A stretch of DNA of 32,098 nucleotides from Mediterranea sp. (in: CFB group bacteria). Lineage in GTDB: Bacteria > Bacteroidota > Bacteroidia > Bacteroidales > Bacteroidaceae. Under the pieces are notes generated by a model, which made no database searches, had not been told where the DNA came from, and saw only the letters and a list, made by a program, of their open reading frames with translations. Where the stretch lies: positions 1 through 32,098 of the forward strand of contig JAISIZ010000054.1 in the NCBI GenBank assembly GCA_031261785.1, read 5' to 3'. The position numbers were made by a program, and so were the translations under genes. How positions within the stretch are numbered: the first letter of the stretch is position 1; each line of letters opens with the position of its first letter. This document shows, piece after piece, positions 15,348 through 24,215 of the stretch.

Positions 15348-17846
15348 ATGATATATCCCCAGAACTTTGAGCAGAAGATCGGATTCGACCAGATACGGGC
15401 CTTGCTCGCCGAGAGTTGCCTCAGCCCTTTGGGCGAGGAGCGCGTGGAGCGGATGGCTTTCGCCTCCAGCCGCGAGGAGGTGGAGGAGTGGCTGGACCAG
15501 GTCGAGGAGTTCGTCCGCGTGACGCAAGAGGAAGACGGCTTCCCCGACCAGTATTTCTTCGACGTACGCCCCTCGCTGAAGCGGGCACGTATCGAGGGGA
15601 CGTATCTCGACGAGCAGGAGCTGTTCGACCTGCTCCGCTCGCTCACCACCATACGCGACATCGTGCGCTTTCTCGGCCGGGGCGGCGAGGAGGGCGAGGA
15701 GGCGTCCTATCCGCGCCTGCGGAAGCTGGCGGACGACATCACCGTGTTTCCCGCGCTTATCGGACGCATCGACAGCATACTGACGCCGTACGGCAAGGTG
15801 AAGGACAACGCCTCCCCCGAGCTGGGACGCATACGCCGGGAGCTGGCGAGCGCCATGTCGGGCATCTCGCGCTCACTCAACAGCATACTGCGGCAGGCGC
15901 AGGCCGAGGGATACGTGGAGAAGGACGTGGCGCCCACCATGCGCGACGGACGGCTGGTGATACCGGTGGCGCCGGGGCTGAAACGAAAGATCAAGGGCAT
16001 CGTGCACGACGAGTCGACCAGCGGGAAGACCGTCTTCATCGAACCTGCCGAGGTGGTGGAGGCCAACAACCGCGTCCGAGAGCTGGAGAGCGAGGAACGA
16101 CGGGAGATCATACGCATACTCATCGAATTCGCTAACCTGCTGCGCCCCCAGATCCCCGAGATCTTGCGGTCGTACGAGTTCCTGGCCGAGATCGACTTCA
16201 TCCGCGCCAAGGCACGCTTCGCCCTGCTCACGGACAGCCTGAAGCCCTCCATCGAGGATGCCCCCCTACTGGACTGGACCATGGCCGTGCACCCGCTGCT
16301 ACGCATGTCGCTCGCCAAGCAAGGCAAAGAAGTGGTGCCGCTCGACATCGAGCTGGACGCCAGCCAGCGCATACTCATCATCTCGGGACCCAACGCCGGC
16401 GGCAAGTCGGTATGCCTCAAGACGGTGGGGCTGCTGCAATACATGCTGCAATGCGGACTACTCATCCCCGTCCACGAGCGGAGCCGAGCCGGACTGTTCG
16501 GCAGCATCTTCATTGACATCGGCGACGAGCAGTCCATCGAGGACGACCTCAGCACCTACTCCTCGCACCTCACCAACATGAAGGTGATGCTAAAGAGTTG
16601 CGACGAGCGGAGCCTGGCACTCATCGACGAGTTCGGCGCCGGCACCGACCCGCAGATAGGAGCCGCCATAGCCGTGGCCGTGCTCCGCCGCCTCAACGCC
16701 AAACGCGCCTTCGGCGTCATCACCACGCATTACCAGAGCCTCAAGCTCTTCGCCGACGAGAACGAGGGGGTGGTGAACGGCGCCATGCTCTACGACCGGC
16801 ACCTGATGCAAGCCCTCTTCCAGCTCGAGATAGGCAACCCCGGCAGCTCGTTCGCCGTCGAGATAGCGCGCAAGATCGGACTGCCCGAGGAGGTGATAGC
16901 CGACGCCACCCAGATGGTGGGAAGCGTCTACATCAACGCCGACAAGTACCTGCAGGACATCGTGCGCGACAAGCGCTACTGGGAAGGCAAGCGGCAAAGC
17001 ATCAGGAAGCAAGAGAAACAGGTGGAGGAGACCATAGCCCGCTACGAGACGGAACTACAGGAGCTGCGCGACGCACGCAAAGAGATCATCGCCCAGGCCA
17101 AGGAGGAGGCCGAACGCGTGCTCCGCGAATCGAACGCCCGCGTGGAGAACACCATACGGACCATCAAGGAAGCCCAAGCCGACAAAGAGAAGACCCGGCA
17201 AGCCCGACAGGAGCTGGCCGACTTCCACGCCTCGCTCGACGCCATGCTCGACGGCGAGAAGGAGAAAAAGATAGCCCGCAAGATGGAACGCCTCAAGGAG
17301 AAACAAGAACGCAAGCAGCAGCGGAAGCTCCAAGCCAAAGACGAGGCCAAGACGCCACCGTCGCGGCAGACCGCCGCGCCCATCGCCGCGGGCGACACCG
17401 TGCGCATAAAGGGGCAGACCAGCGTGGGACAGGTGATGGAACTGAGCGGCAAGAGCGCCACCGTGCTCTTCGGCAGCATCAAGACCACCGTGAGGGCCGA
17501 CCGCCTGGAACGCTCCACCGCCACCAAAGGGGAGGCGCCCCGACGGACCTCTTTCGTAAGCGGCGAGACCGCCGACCGCATCTACGAGCGCAAGCTGAAT
17601 TTCAAGCAGGACATCGACGTGCGCGGCATGAGGGCCGACGAGGCCGTGCAAGCCGTGACCTACTTCATCGACGACGCCATACTGGTGGGCATGGACCGCG
17701 TACGCATCCTGCACGGCACCGGCACGGGAGCGCTACGCGCCATGATTCGCCAATACCTCGCCACCGTGCCCGGCGTGGAGCGTTTCGCCGACGAGCACGT
17801 GCAATTCGGCGGGGCGGGGATAACGGTGGTGGATCTGGACAGATAG
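15348..17846 (+). CDS. mutS2: MutS2 family ATPase/endonuclease
   Basis: 832 aa from ATG 15348, chosen because Bacteroidetes MutS2 proteins typically begin MIYPQNFE and a GGAGG lies 11 nt upstream. In-frame GTG 15324 and ATG 15330 are alternatives adding 6-8 residues. MutS core: Walker A GPNAGGKS (347-354), the STYSSHLTNM switch, Walker B LALIDEFGAGTDP (D427, E428) and His461. A long coiled coil rich in E/K/R/Q follows (about 540-665). The C-terminal Smr nuclease domain starts at DIDVRGM (755) and has HGTGTG (789-794). It lacks the MutS mismatch-recognition domain. MutS2 proteins act in suppressing recombination and, in Bacillus, in splitting collided ribosomes. Standard family length, complete. 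Confidence 0.95.
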   Translation: MIYPQNFEQKIGFDQIRALLAESCLSPLGEERVERMAFASSREEVEEWLDQVEEFVRVTQEEDGFPDQYFFDVRPSLKRARIEGTYLDEQELFDLLRSLTTIRDIVRFLGRGGEEGEEASYPRLRKLADDITVFPALIGRIDSILTPYGKVKDNASPELGRIRRELASAMSGISRSLNSILRQAQAEGYVEKDVAPTMRDGRLVIPVAPGLKRKIKGIVHDESTSGKTVFIEPAEVVEANNRVRELESEERREIIRILIEFANLLRPQIPEILRSYEFLAEIDFIRAKARFALLTDSLKPSIEDAPLLDWTMAVHPLLRMSLAKQGKEVVPLDIELDASQRILIISGPNAGGKSVCLKTVGLLQYMLQCGLLIPVHERSRAGLFGSIFIDIGDEQSIEDDLSTYSSHLTNMKVMLKSCDERSLALIDEFGAGTDPQIGAAIAVAVLRRLNAKRAFGVITTHYQSLKLFADENEGVVNGAMLYDRHLMQALFQLEIGNPGSSFAVEIARKIGLPEEVIADATQMVGSVYINADKYLQDIVRDKRYWEGKRQSIRKQEKQVEETIARYETELQELRDARKEIIAQAKEEAERVLRESNARVENTIRTIKEAQADKEKTRQARQELADFHASLDAMLDGEKEKKIARKMERLKEKQERKQQRKLQAKDEAKTPPSRQTAAPIAAGDTVRIKGQTSVGQVMELSGKSATVLFGSIKTTVRADRLERSTATKGEAPRRTSFVSGETADRIYERKLNFKQDIDVRGMRADEAVQAVTYFIDDAILVGMDRVRILHGTGTGALRAMIRQYLATVPGVERFADEHVQFGGAGITVVDLDR

Positions 17847-17847
17847 A

Positions 17848-17867
17848 CGCCGCGGGGAAAAGCGGCG
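17848..17867 (+). terminator. Hairpin just after mutS2
   Basis: CGCCGC (17848-17853), loop GGGGAAAA, GCGGCG (17862-17867), starting 2 nt after the stop. No T run follows, so termination is uncertain. Confidence 0.4.
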
Positions 17868-17921
17868 CGGCGACAACCTAAAAAAATAGCCATAGCCACG
17901 ACAACCTACAACTAAAAGGCG

Positions 17922-17929
17922 TATATTTG
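17922..17929 (+). promoter_or_regulatory. -7 box of the DPP-IV/lipA operon
   Basis: TATATTTG, a perfect TAnnTTTG match, 108 nt before the preferred start. No -33 TTG at the right spacing. Confidence 0.6.
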
Positions 17930-18036
17930 TGGCGCAAAACCAGAGACCTCGCCGACTGCCCCACACGCGGCGCGCCAAGAGAAAGCGGAGAGGCATGAAC
18001 GATAAACAAAAAAAAGAAGTATTCGCTTATACACCG

Positions 18037-20253
18037 ATGAGAACAATCAACATTATCCTCCTTGGCTGCCTGTACAGCCTATCCACGCTGGCCCAAGGCA
18101 ACCAGACGCTCGAACTGAAAGACATCACCTCGGGACGCTTCCGTACCGAGAACATACAAGGAGTAGTGCCCATGCCCGACGGAGAGTTCTACTCCATGAT
18201 GAACGCCCAAGGCACGCAAATCGTCAAGTACTCCTTCCAGACCGGCAAGCAAGTGGAGGTGCTCTTCGACGTGAGCACCGCCAGGGAGTGCACTTTCAAG
18301 CGGTTCGACAGCTACCAGTTCTCGCCCGACGGACAGAAGCTGCTCATCGCCACCCGCACCACGCCCATCTACCGACGCTCGTACACCGCCGTCCACTACC
18401 TCTACCCCCTGAAGCGCGACGACAAGGGAACGACGACGCACAACATCGTGGAGAAGCTCTCCGACGGCGGGCCGCAGCAAGTGCCCGTCTTCTCGCCCGA
18501 CGGCAACATGGTGGCCTTCGTGCGCGAGGGCAACATATTCCTCGTACAGCTGCTCTACGCCAACGCCGAGAGCCAGGTCACCGAGGACGGGAAACGGAAC
18601 GCCATCATCAACGGCACCCCCGACTGGGTGTACGAGGAGGAGTTCGGCTTCAACCGGGCGCTCGAGTTCAACGCCGACAACACCATGCTGGCCTACATCC
18701 GCTTCGACGAGTCGGCCGTCCCCTCCTACTCATTCCCCCTGTTCGCCGGAGAGGCGCCCCACATCGAGGCCTTCGGCGCATACCCCGGCCAATACACCTA
18801 TAAATATCCCAAGGCCGGATTCCCCAACTCGCGCGTGGAGGTGAGAAGCTACGACATCAAGTCGCGCGTGACACGCACCATGAAGTTGCCGCTCGACGAC
18901 GACGGATACATCCCCCGCATACGCTTCACCCACGACCCCGCCAAGCTCGCCATCCTCACACTCAACAGGCACCAGGACCGGCTCGACATCTACTTCGCCG
19001 ACCCCCGCTCCACGCTATGCAAGCTGGCCACGCGCGACGAGTCGCCTTATTATATTAAGGAGGACGTGCTCGACGCCATACGCTTCTACCCCGAGAACTT
19101 CAGCCTGCTGAGCGAACGCGACGGATACCGCCAGCTCTACTGGTACAACATGAGCGGCAACCTGATCAAGAAGGTGACCACCGGACAGTTCGAGGTGAAC
19201 CACTTCCTGGGCTACGACCCCGCCGAAGGCGCCTTCTACTACACCAGCAACGAGGGCAGCCCCCTGCGACAGAATGTGTACAAGACAGACCGCAAGGGGA
19301 AGAAGACCCGGCTCACGCCCGCCGACGGCACCAACACCCCCATCTTCAGCCGCTCCATAAAGCACTTCATGAACAAGTACACCGCCCTCGACGAACCGCT
19401 CGTCATCACGCTCAACGACGCCGACGGCAAGAAACTCACCACCTTGGTGACCAACGAGAAGCTGAAGGCCGAACTCGCCGCCTACAGCCTGCCTAAGAAA
19501 GAATTCTTCAGCTTCCAGACCACCGACGGGGTGACCCTGAACGGCTGGATGATGAAACCCGCCAACTTCGATCCCACACGGAAATACCCCGTGCTGCTGA
19601 CCCAATACAGCGGCCCCGGGTCACAGCAAGTGCTCGATCGCTGGACACTCGACTGGGACACCTACATGGCCAGCCAAGGCTACGTCGTGGTATGCGTGGA
19701 CGGACGGGGCACGGGCGGACGGGGCGAAGCCTTCGAGAAATGCACCTACCTGAAACTCGGCGTGAAAGAAGCGCGCGACCAGGTGGAGACGGCCCTCTAC
19801 ATGCAACGCCAGCCGTACGTGGAGAAAGCGCGCATAGGCATCTGGGGATGGAGCTACGGAGGCTACATGACACTGATGAGCATGAGCGAGGGAACACCCG
19901 TGTTCAAGGCCGGAGTGGCGGTGGCAGCGCCCACCGACTGGCGATACTACGACACCGTGTACACCGAACGCTACATGCGCACCCCGCAAGAGAACGCCGA
20001 CGGATACAAGGCATCGTCGGCCTTCACCCGGGCCGACAAGCTGAGCGGGACGCTCCTGCTGGTGCATGGCATGGCCGACGACAACGTACACTTCCAGAAC
20101 TGCGCCGAGTACGCCGAACGGCTGGTGCAGCTGGGCAAGCAATTCGACATGCAGGTGTACACCAACCGCAACCACAGCATCTACGGCGGAGCCACCCGAC
20201 TGCACCTCTACACCCGATTGACCAACTTCTTCAACGACAACCTCCAGAAATGA
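18037..20253 (+). CDS. Dipeptidyl peptidase IV (S9 family)
   Basis: 738 aa from ATG 18037, chosen because it begins a clean signal peptide (MRTINIILLGCLYSLSTLAQ). ATG 17995 after GGAGAGG would add 14 polar residues. The N-terminal beta-propeller (about 25-480) includes the substrate N-terminus clamp DWVYEEEFG (E200-E202). The alpha/beta hydrolase domain (about 490-738) has the nucleophile GWSYGG (S606), HGMADDNVH (catalytic Asp 681) and NRNHSIYGG (H713), all in the DPP-IV arrangement. It cleaves X-Pro or X-Ala dipeptides from peptide N-termini, probably in the periplasm, for peptide nutrition. The stop overlaps the lipA start by 4 nt (ATGA), so the two are likely co-translated. Confidence 0.93.
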   Translation: MRTINIILLGCLYSLSTLAQGNQTLELKDITSGRFRTENIQGVVPMPDGEFYSMMNAQGTQIVKYSFQTGKQVEVLFDVSTARECTFKRFDSYQFSPDGQKLLIATRTTPIYRRSYTAVHYLYPLKRDDKGTTTHNIVEKLSDGGPQQVPVFSPDGNMVAFVREGNIFLVQLLYANAESQVTEDGKRNAIINGTPDWVYEEEFGFNRALEFNADNTMLAYIRFDESAVPSYSFPLFAGEAPHIEAFGAYPGQYTYKYPKAGFPNSRVEVRSYDIKSRVTRTMKLPLDDDGYIPRIRFTHDPAKLAILTLNRHQDRLDIYFADPRSTLCKLATRDESPYYIKEDVLDAIRFYPENFSLLSERDGYRQLYWYNMSGNLIKKVTTGQFEVNHFLGYDPAEGAFYYTSNEGSPLRQNVYKTDRKGKKTRLTPADGTNTPIFSRSIKHFMNKYTALDEPLVITLNDADGKKLTTLVTNEKLKAELAAYSLPKKEFFSFQTTDGVTLNGWMMKPANFDPTRKYPVLLTQYSGPGSQQVLDRWTLDWDTYMASQGYVVVCVDGRGTGGRGEAFEKCTYLKLGVKEARDQVETALYMQRQPYVEKARIGIWGWSYGGYMTLMSMSEGTPVFKAGVAVAAPTDWRYYDTVYTERYMRTPQENADGYKASSAFTRADKLSGTLLLVHGMADDNVHFQNCAEYAERLVQLGKQFDMQVYTNRNHSIYGGATRLHLYTRLTNFFNDNLQK

Positions 20254-21098
20254 CCGAAAGAATACGCAAACCCGAATGGCTGAAAATCAGCATAGCCGCC
20301 AATGACAGATACACCGAGACGAAACGAATAGTCGACACGCACCACCTGCACACCATCTGCGGCAGCGGGCGATGCCCCAACCTCGGCGAGTGCTGGGGAA
20401 AAGGCACGGCAACCTTCATGATAGGAGGCGACATCTGCACCCGCAGCTGCAAGTTCTGCAACACCCGTACCGGGAAACCACTCCCCCTCGACCCCGGCGA
20501 ACCCATACGCGTGGCCGAATCCATACGCCTGATGCGGCTGCGCCACGCCGTAGTCACCTCAGTGGACCGCGACGACCTGCCCGACCTCGGCGCCACCCAC
20601 TGGGCACGTACCATCGGCGAAATCAAGAGGCTCAACCCCGACACCACCCTCGAGGTGCTCGTCCCCGACTTCCAGGGACGCGACGAGCTGGTGGACCAGA
20701 TCGTCGGGGCACGGCCCGACATCATCTCGCACAACATGGAGACCGTGCGCCGCCTCACCCCCTTAGTACGCTCCGCCGCCCGCTACGACACCAGCCTGCG
20801 GGTCATCGCGCGCGTGGCACGGAGCGGCATCCGGACGAAAAGCGGAATCATGGTCGGCCTCGGCGAGACCGGCGAGGAGGTGGAGGAACTGATGGACGAC
20901 CTGCTCGGCGCCGGCTGCCAGGTGCTCACCATCGGGCAGTACCTGCAACCCAGCCACCTACACTATCCCGTGGCGGCGTACATCCATCCGGAGCAATTCG
21001 CACGCTACCGGGAGGTGGGACTGGCCAAGGGATTCGCCATCGTGGAGAGCGCCCCCCTCGTACGTTCCTCGTATCACGCGGAGAAACACGTGAGGTAG
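20250..21098 (+). CDS. lipA: Lipoyl synthase
   Basis: 282 aa. The ATG overlaps the DPP-IV stop in ATGA. It is a radical SAM enzyme that inserts two sulfurs into octanoyl groups on lipoyl-dependent proteins. The auxiliary cluster cysteines CGSGRCPNLGEC (C37, C42, C48) and the radical SAM motif CTRSCKFC (C63, C67, C70) are both intact. VTSVDRDDLPDLGA, HNMETV, KSGIMVGLGET and the C-terminal VRSSYHAEKH (serine ligand of the auxiliary cluster) are also present. The length is normal for the family. The operon partner DPP-IV has no metabolic link to lipoylation, so this looks like packing rather than function. Confidence 0.96.
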   Translation: MTERIRKPEWLKISIAANDRYTETKRIVDTHHLHTICGSGRCPNLGECWGKGTATFMIGGDICTRSCKFCNTRTGKPLPLDPGEPIRVAESIRLMRLRHAVVTSVDRDDLPDLGATHWARTIGEIKRLNPDTTLEVLVPDFQGRDELVDQIVGARPDIISHNMETVRRLTPLVRSAARYDTSLRVIARVARSGIRTKSGIMVGLGETGEEVEELMDDLLGAGCQVLTIGQYLQPSHLHYPVAAYIHPEQFARYREVGLAKGFAIVESAPLVRSSYHAEKHVR

Positions 21099-21171
21099 CC
21101 AAACAAAAGGGCTTTCAGCTTTGTTTCTATTAGAAACGTCGAATGAGTCTAACTGATAACCCATACAGCTG

Positions 21172-22299
21172 ATGTCCTACGAGAAACAGAAAATACTCTC
21201 CTATCGGTTCAACATGTCGATGGGCTTCCTGCCCGTCATCATCGCCATACTGCTACGCGGGGTAGCCGCGCAGGACGTGGCCATCTACGTCGGCACGGGC
21301 ATAGGGCTTGTAGGGATGTTCCTCTCCTCGAGGGTGAAGGGGGCGATGATGCCCAATTTCATCCTCGCCATCTCCACCTTCATGCTGGTGCTGCAGTCCA
21401 TCGCGGCCGCCATCCCCGGCGATCACGTGCCGCAAGGCTACCTGCCCCTCACGCTGGAAGTGAGCATCCTCATTCCCATGCTCATCCTCTACATGCACAA
21501 GCGGAGGTTCATCAATCACTATCTCCGCAAGAAAACGTCGTGCGAAAAACGGCTGTACGCCCAAGGAGCCGAGGCCGCCGTGGTCTCGGCGCGCATCACC
21601 CTGCTGCTGGGCGTGCTGCACTTCCTCGCCATCACCGTGGCCAGCATCGTGCAGTCGCCACCGCTGGACGGCGCGAGCGAATTCGTCCTGCTGCGCGTGA
21701 TGCCTCCCCTCGTCTTCATCCTCGCCATCGCGCTCAACCACGTGGCCATCCGCTCCTTCAACCGTCTGATGTCGCACGTCGAATACGTGCCGGTGGTGAA
21801 TGTGAAGGGCGACGTGATAGGCAAGGTGACGGCCATGGATGCCATCAACCAAAAAAACAGCTACATCAATCCGGTGCTGCGCATAGCGGTGTCGAACAAG
21901 AACATGCCGTTCCTGTGCGAACGCTCGTCAACCGCCATCCTCGACAGCGGAAAGATCGACTTGCCCATGGAGTGCTACCTGCGCTACGGGGAGACGTTGC
22001 TCGAGGGCATCGAGCGCTTGCTCGGCGCCACCTTCCCCCTCGCCAAGGACCTGAAGCCCGAATTTACCATCCGCTACCACTACGAGAACCAGGTGACCAA
22101 CCGCCTCATCTACCTCTTCATCCTCGACCTTCCCGACGAGGATATGCTCCATTCCCCCCAGCTCAAGAACGGCAAGCTGTGGAACTTCAAGCAGATAGAG
22201 GCCAACCTCGGCAAAGGCTTCTTCAGCCATTGCTTCGAGGAGGAGTACGAGCACCTGAAAGAGATTATTTGTATAAAAGAAAAATACAGGGCTTCTTAG
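21172..22299 (+). CDS. Membrane protein with a C-terminal degenerate Nudix-like domain
   Basis: 375 aa. The N-terminal half has about six hydrophobic segments (roughly 14-30, 36-53, 60-81, 91-108, 138-161, 171-193). The cytoplasmic C-terminal half (about 203-365) reads like a Nudix fold: YVPVVNVKGDVIGKVTAMDA, then strands around NPVLRIAVSNK, and a Nudix-box remnant GETLLEGIERLLGATF (273-288) in which the catalytic REUxEE glutamates are replaced. It is therefore probably a sensor or binding domain rather than a hydrolase. The function is unknown; the fold call is inference from patterns. Its 3' end overlaps the opposing methyltransferase gene by 35 nt. Confidence 0.7.
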   Translation: MSYEKQKILSYRFNMSMGFLPVIIAILLRGVAAQDVAIYVGTGIGLVGMFLSSRVKGAMMPNFILAISTFMLVLQSIAAAIPGDHVPQGYLPLTLEVSILIPMLILYMHKRRFINHYLRKKTSCEKRLYAQGAEAAVVSARITLLLGVLHFLAITVASIVQSPPLDGASEFVLLRVMPPLVFILAIALNHVAIRSFNRLMSHVEYVPVVNVKGDVIGKVTAMDAINQKNSYINPVLRIAVSNKNMPFLCERSSTAILDSGKIDLPMECYLRYGETLLEGIERLLGATFPLAKDLKPEFTIRYHYENQVTNRLIYLFILDLPDEDMLHSPQLKNGKLWNFKQIEANLGKGFFSHCFEEEYEHLKEIICIKEKYRAS

Positions 22300-22969
22300 C
22301 CAGGTCGGGCACGTGCCCTTTCCATTCCCTCACCGTCCGTGTGCGTATATATTCATCCTCGCAAGTGATGTTGGCGGCTATGCACAACCTCGTCTGCGGA
22401 CGGCAATGTGCCAGCACGTCCTCCACCATCTTCCGGTTCCGGTAAGGCGTCTCGATGAAGAGCTGTGTCTGGTTCTCGGCATACGCCCGTTGCTCCAGCG
22501 CCTTCAGCGCCTTGACCCGCTCGGCGGGTTCGATGGGCAAGTAGCCATAGAAAGCGAAGCTCTGCCCGTTGAAGCCCGAGGCCATCACGGACAGGATGAT
22601 GGACGACGGTCCCACCAACGGGACCACGCGCAACCCCTTCCGTTGGGCGATGGCCACCACGTCGGCTCCGGGGTCGGCCACGGCGGGACAACCCGCCTCG
22701 GAGATGACACCCATGGGATGTCCCTCCTCCAAGGGACGCAAGTAGCCCGACACGGCGTCGGGCGAGGTGTGCTTGCCCAGCGGGTAGAACGTCAGCGCGT
22801 CGATGTCGGCTTGCCGGTCCACCTTCTTCAGGAAGCGGCGGGCGGAGCGCACGTCCTCCACGATGAAATGCCGTATGCCGGCGATGATTTCGGCGTTGTA
22901 GGGCGGAAGCACTTGCCCAACGGGCGTGTCGCCCAGCGTCACGGGCAGGAGATAAAGAGCGGGAATCAA
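22265..22969 (-). CDS. RsmI-like tetrapyrrole-methylase-fold SAM methyltransferase
   Basis: 234 aa with a TTG start (22969); no in-frame ATG lies close to it. The N-terminal LLPVTLGDTPVGQVLP replaces the usual GTPIGN loop of RsmI. GVISEAGCPAVADPG (88-101) and RVVPLVGPSSIILSVMASG (114-132) match the SAM-binding core of the family, and FAFYGYLP is retained. RsmI methylates C1402 of 16S rRNA; Bacteroidetes often carry this shorter divergent paralog, whose target is not established. It lies downstream of fabI on the same strand, separated by a 127-nt repeat, and overlaps the convergent membrane gene by 35 nt. The product family is confident, the target is not. Confidence 0.85.
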   Translation of the reverse strand: MIPALYLLPVTLGDTPVGQVLPPYNAEIIAGIRHFIVEDVRSARRFLKKVDRQADIDALTFYPLGKHTSPDAVSGYLRPLEEGHPMGVISEAGCPAVADPGADVVAIAQRKGLRVVPLVGPSSIILSVMASGFNGQSFAFYGYLPIEPAERVKALKALEQRAYAENQTQLFIETPYRNRKMVEDVLAHCRPQTRLCIAANITCEDEYIRTRTVREWKGHVPDLAKKPCIFLLYK

Positions 22970-22977
22970 GGGGGAGT

Positions 22978-23092
22978 GGTTAGTGGTTAGTGATTAGTGG
23001 GAAGTGGGGAGTGATTAGTGGGAAGTGATTAGTGATTAGTGATTAGTGATTAGTGGTTGGTGAACGTGCTAATCACTAATCACTAATCACTC
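22978..23092. repeat. Heptanucleotide (ATTAGTG) repeat forming a 21-bp hairpin
   Basis: Imperfect tandem ATTAGTG/GTGATTAGT units fill the gap between fabI and the methyltransferase gene. The last run AGTGATT x3 (23031-23051) is perfectly complementary to AATCACT x3 (23071-23091), with a 19-nt loop. A T5 run follows on the + strand (23093-23097), so it may terminate rightward transcripts; on the minus strand there is no U run after it. Heptad tandem repeats are slippage-prone. Confidence 0.85.
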
Positions 23093-23096
23093 TTTT

Positions 23097-23954
23097 TCAT
23101 CCATAGATCACGTTACCGTCCTCGTCCATGTACTCATCCAGTCCCTTCTCGTAAGTGGCCATGGCCCTGAGGCTCATGCCTACGCTCGAGAATCCACCAT
23201 CGTGGAACAGGTTCTGCATGGTCACCTTTCGTGTGAGGTCGGAGAATAGCGTGATGCAGTAGTCGGCGCACTCGGCGGCCGAGGCGTTGCCCAGCGGCGA
23301 CATGCGGTCGGCGAAGTCGAACAGCTTATCCATGCCCTTTACCCCCGATCCGGCGGTAGTCATGGTGGGCGATTGCGAGATGGTATTCACGCGCACGTTA
23401 CGTTCGCGTCCGTAGATATAGCCAAAGCTGCGTGCGATAGATTCGAGCAACGCCTTGGCGTCGGCCATGTCGTTGTAGCCATAGAACGTACGTTGCGAAG
23501 CCACGTACGTGAGTGCCACGATGGAACCATAATCAGCGATCGCATTAAGTTTTTTTGCCGCTTGTATCATCTTGTGGAATGAAATGGCCGATATGTCCAG
23601 CGTCTTGTCCAGCATGCCATAATCCAGGTCGTCGTACGTGCGTTTCTTGCGGACGTTGGGCGACATACCGATGGAATGCAGGACGAAATCAATTTTTCCA
23701 CCCAATATCTCCACAGACTGTTGGAACACGTTCGTCAAGTCGTCCACGCTGGTCGCGTCCGCCGGAATCACTTGGCAACGCAGTTTGTCGGCCAGCTTGT
23801 CAAGCTCTCCCATGCGGAGAGCCATTGGTGTGTTTGATAGTGTGATGGTAGCTCCTTCTTCCACTGCGCGTTCAGCCACTTTCCAAGCGATGGACTGCTC
23901 GTTGAGCGCGCCGAAGATGATACCTCTTTTTCCTTTCAACAAGTCGTAACTCAT
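23097..23954 (-). CDS. fabI: Enoyl-[acyl-carrier-protein] reductase (FabI type)
   Basis: 285 aa from the ATG at 23954 (MSYDLLKGKRG), since the upstream frame contains only leader sequence. It is an NADH/NADPH-dependent reductase of the last step of the fatty acid elongation cycle. The cofactor site GALNEQSIAW (15-24), Y150, and the catalytic Y160-x6-K167 (YNDMADAK) have the same spacing as E. coli Y146/Y156/K163. SIGMSP and the FDFADRMSPLGN region are also typical. It is preceded by a -7 box at 23979-23986. Complete, standard length. Confidence 0.95.
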   Translation of the reverse strand: MSYDLLKGKRGIIFGALNEQSIAWKVAERAVEEGATITLSNTPMALRMGELDKLADKLRCQVIPADATSVDDLTNVFQQSVEILGGKIDFVLHSIGMSPNVRKKRTYDDLDYGMLDKTLDISAISFHKMIQAAKKLNAIADYGSIVALTYVASQRTFYGYNDMADAKALLESIARSFGYIYGRERNVRVNTISQSPTMTTAGSGVKGMDKLFDFADRMSPLGNASAAECADYCITLFSDLTRKVTMQNLFHDGGFSSVGMSLRAMATYEKGLDEYMDEDGNVIYG

Positions 23955-23978
23955 ACCTATTAATTTGTTAATTCGATG

Positions 23979-23986
23979 CAAAGATA
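23979..23986 (-). promoter_or_regulatory. -7 box of fabI
   Basis: Minus-strand TATCTTTG, 24 nt before the ATG. No -33 TTG at the right distance. Confidence 0.65.
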
Positions 23987-24093
23987 GGAAGAATCCCACT
24001 AAAAAAGCTTTAAAATAGGTCTATAATAGGCAAAAAGCTCAAAATTTGCACGTTTTCTATCAATTAGTCCACACTACTTTCAAAAATTTGCCG

Positions 24094-24101
24094 TATCTTT
24101 G
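24094..24101 (+). promoter_or_regulatory. -7 box of the GH28 gene
   Basis: TATCTTTG, a perfect TAnnTTTG match, 260 nt upstream of the ATG, implying a long leader. Confidence 0.55.
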
Positions 24102-24179
24102 CTGTCGATAATTTAAGAGGTTTTTTCATAATATTTATTTCAAGGTTAGAATTAGGTTAACATGAATCTTTCTTTTATT

Positions 24180-24215
24180 CTTCCGCAAGCCGCCTGTGAA
24201 GATAGCTTGCGGAAG
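24180..24215 (+). promoter_or_regulatory. Leader hairpin upstream of the GH28 gene
   Basis: CTTCCGCAAGC (24180-24190), 14-nt loop, GCTTGCGGAAG (24205-24215): perfect 11-bp arms. Partial pairing of flanking TTTT and AAAA extends it. It lies inside the predicted transcript, so attenuation or mRNA stability control is possible. No T run directly follows. Confidence 0.6.
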
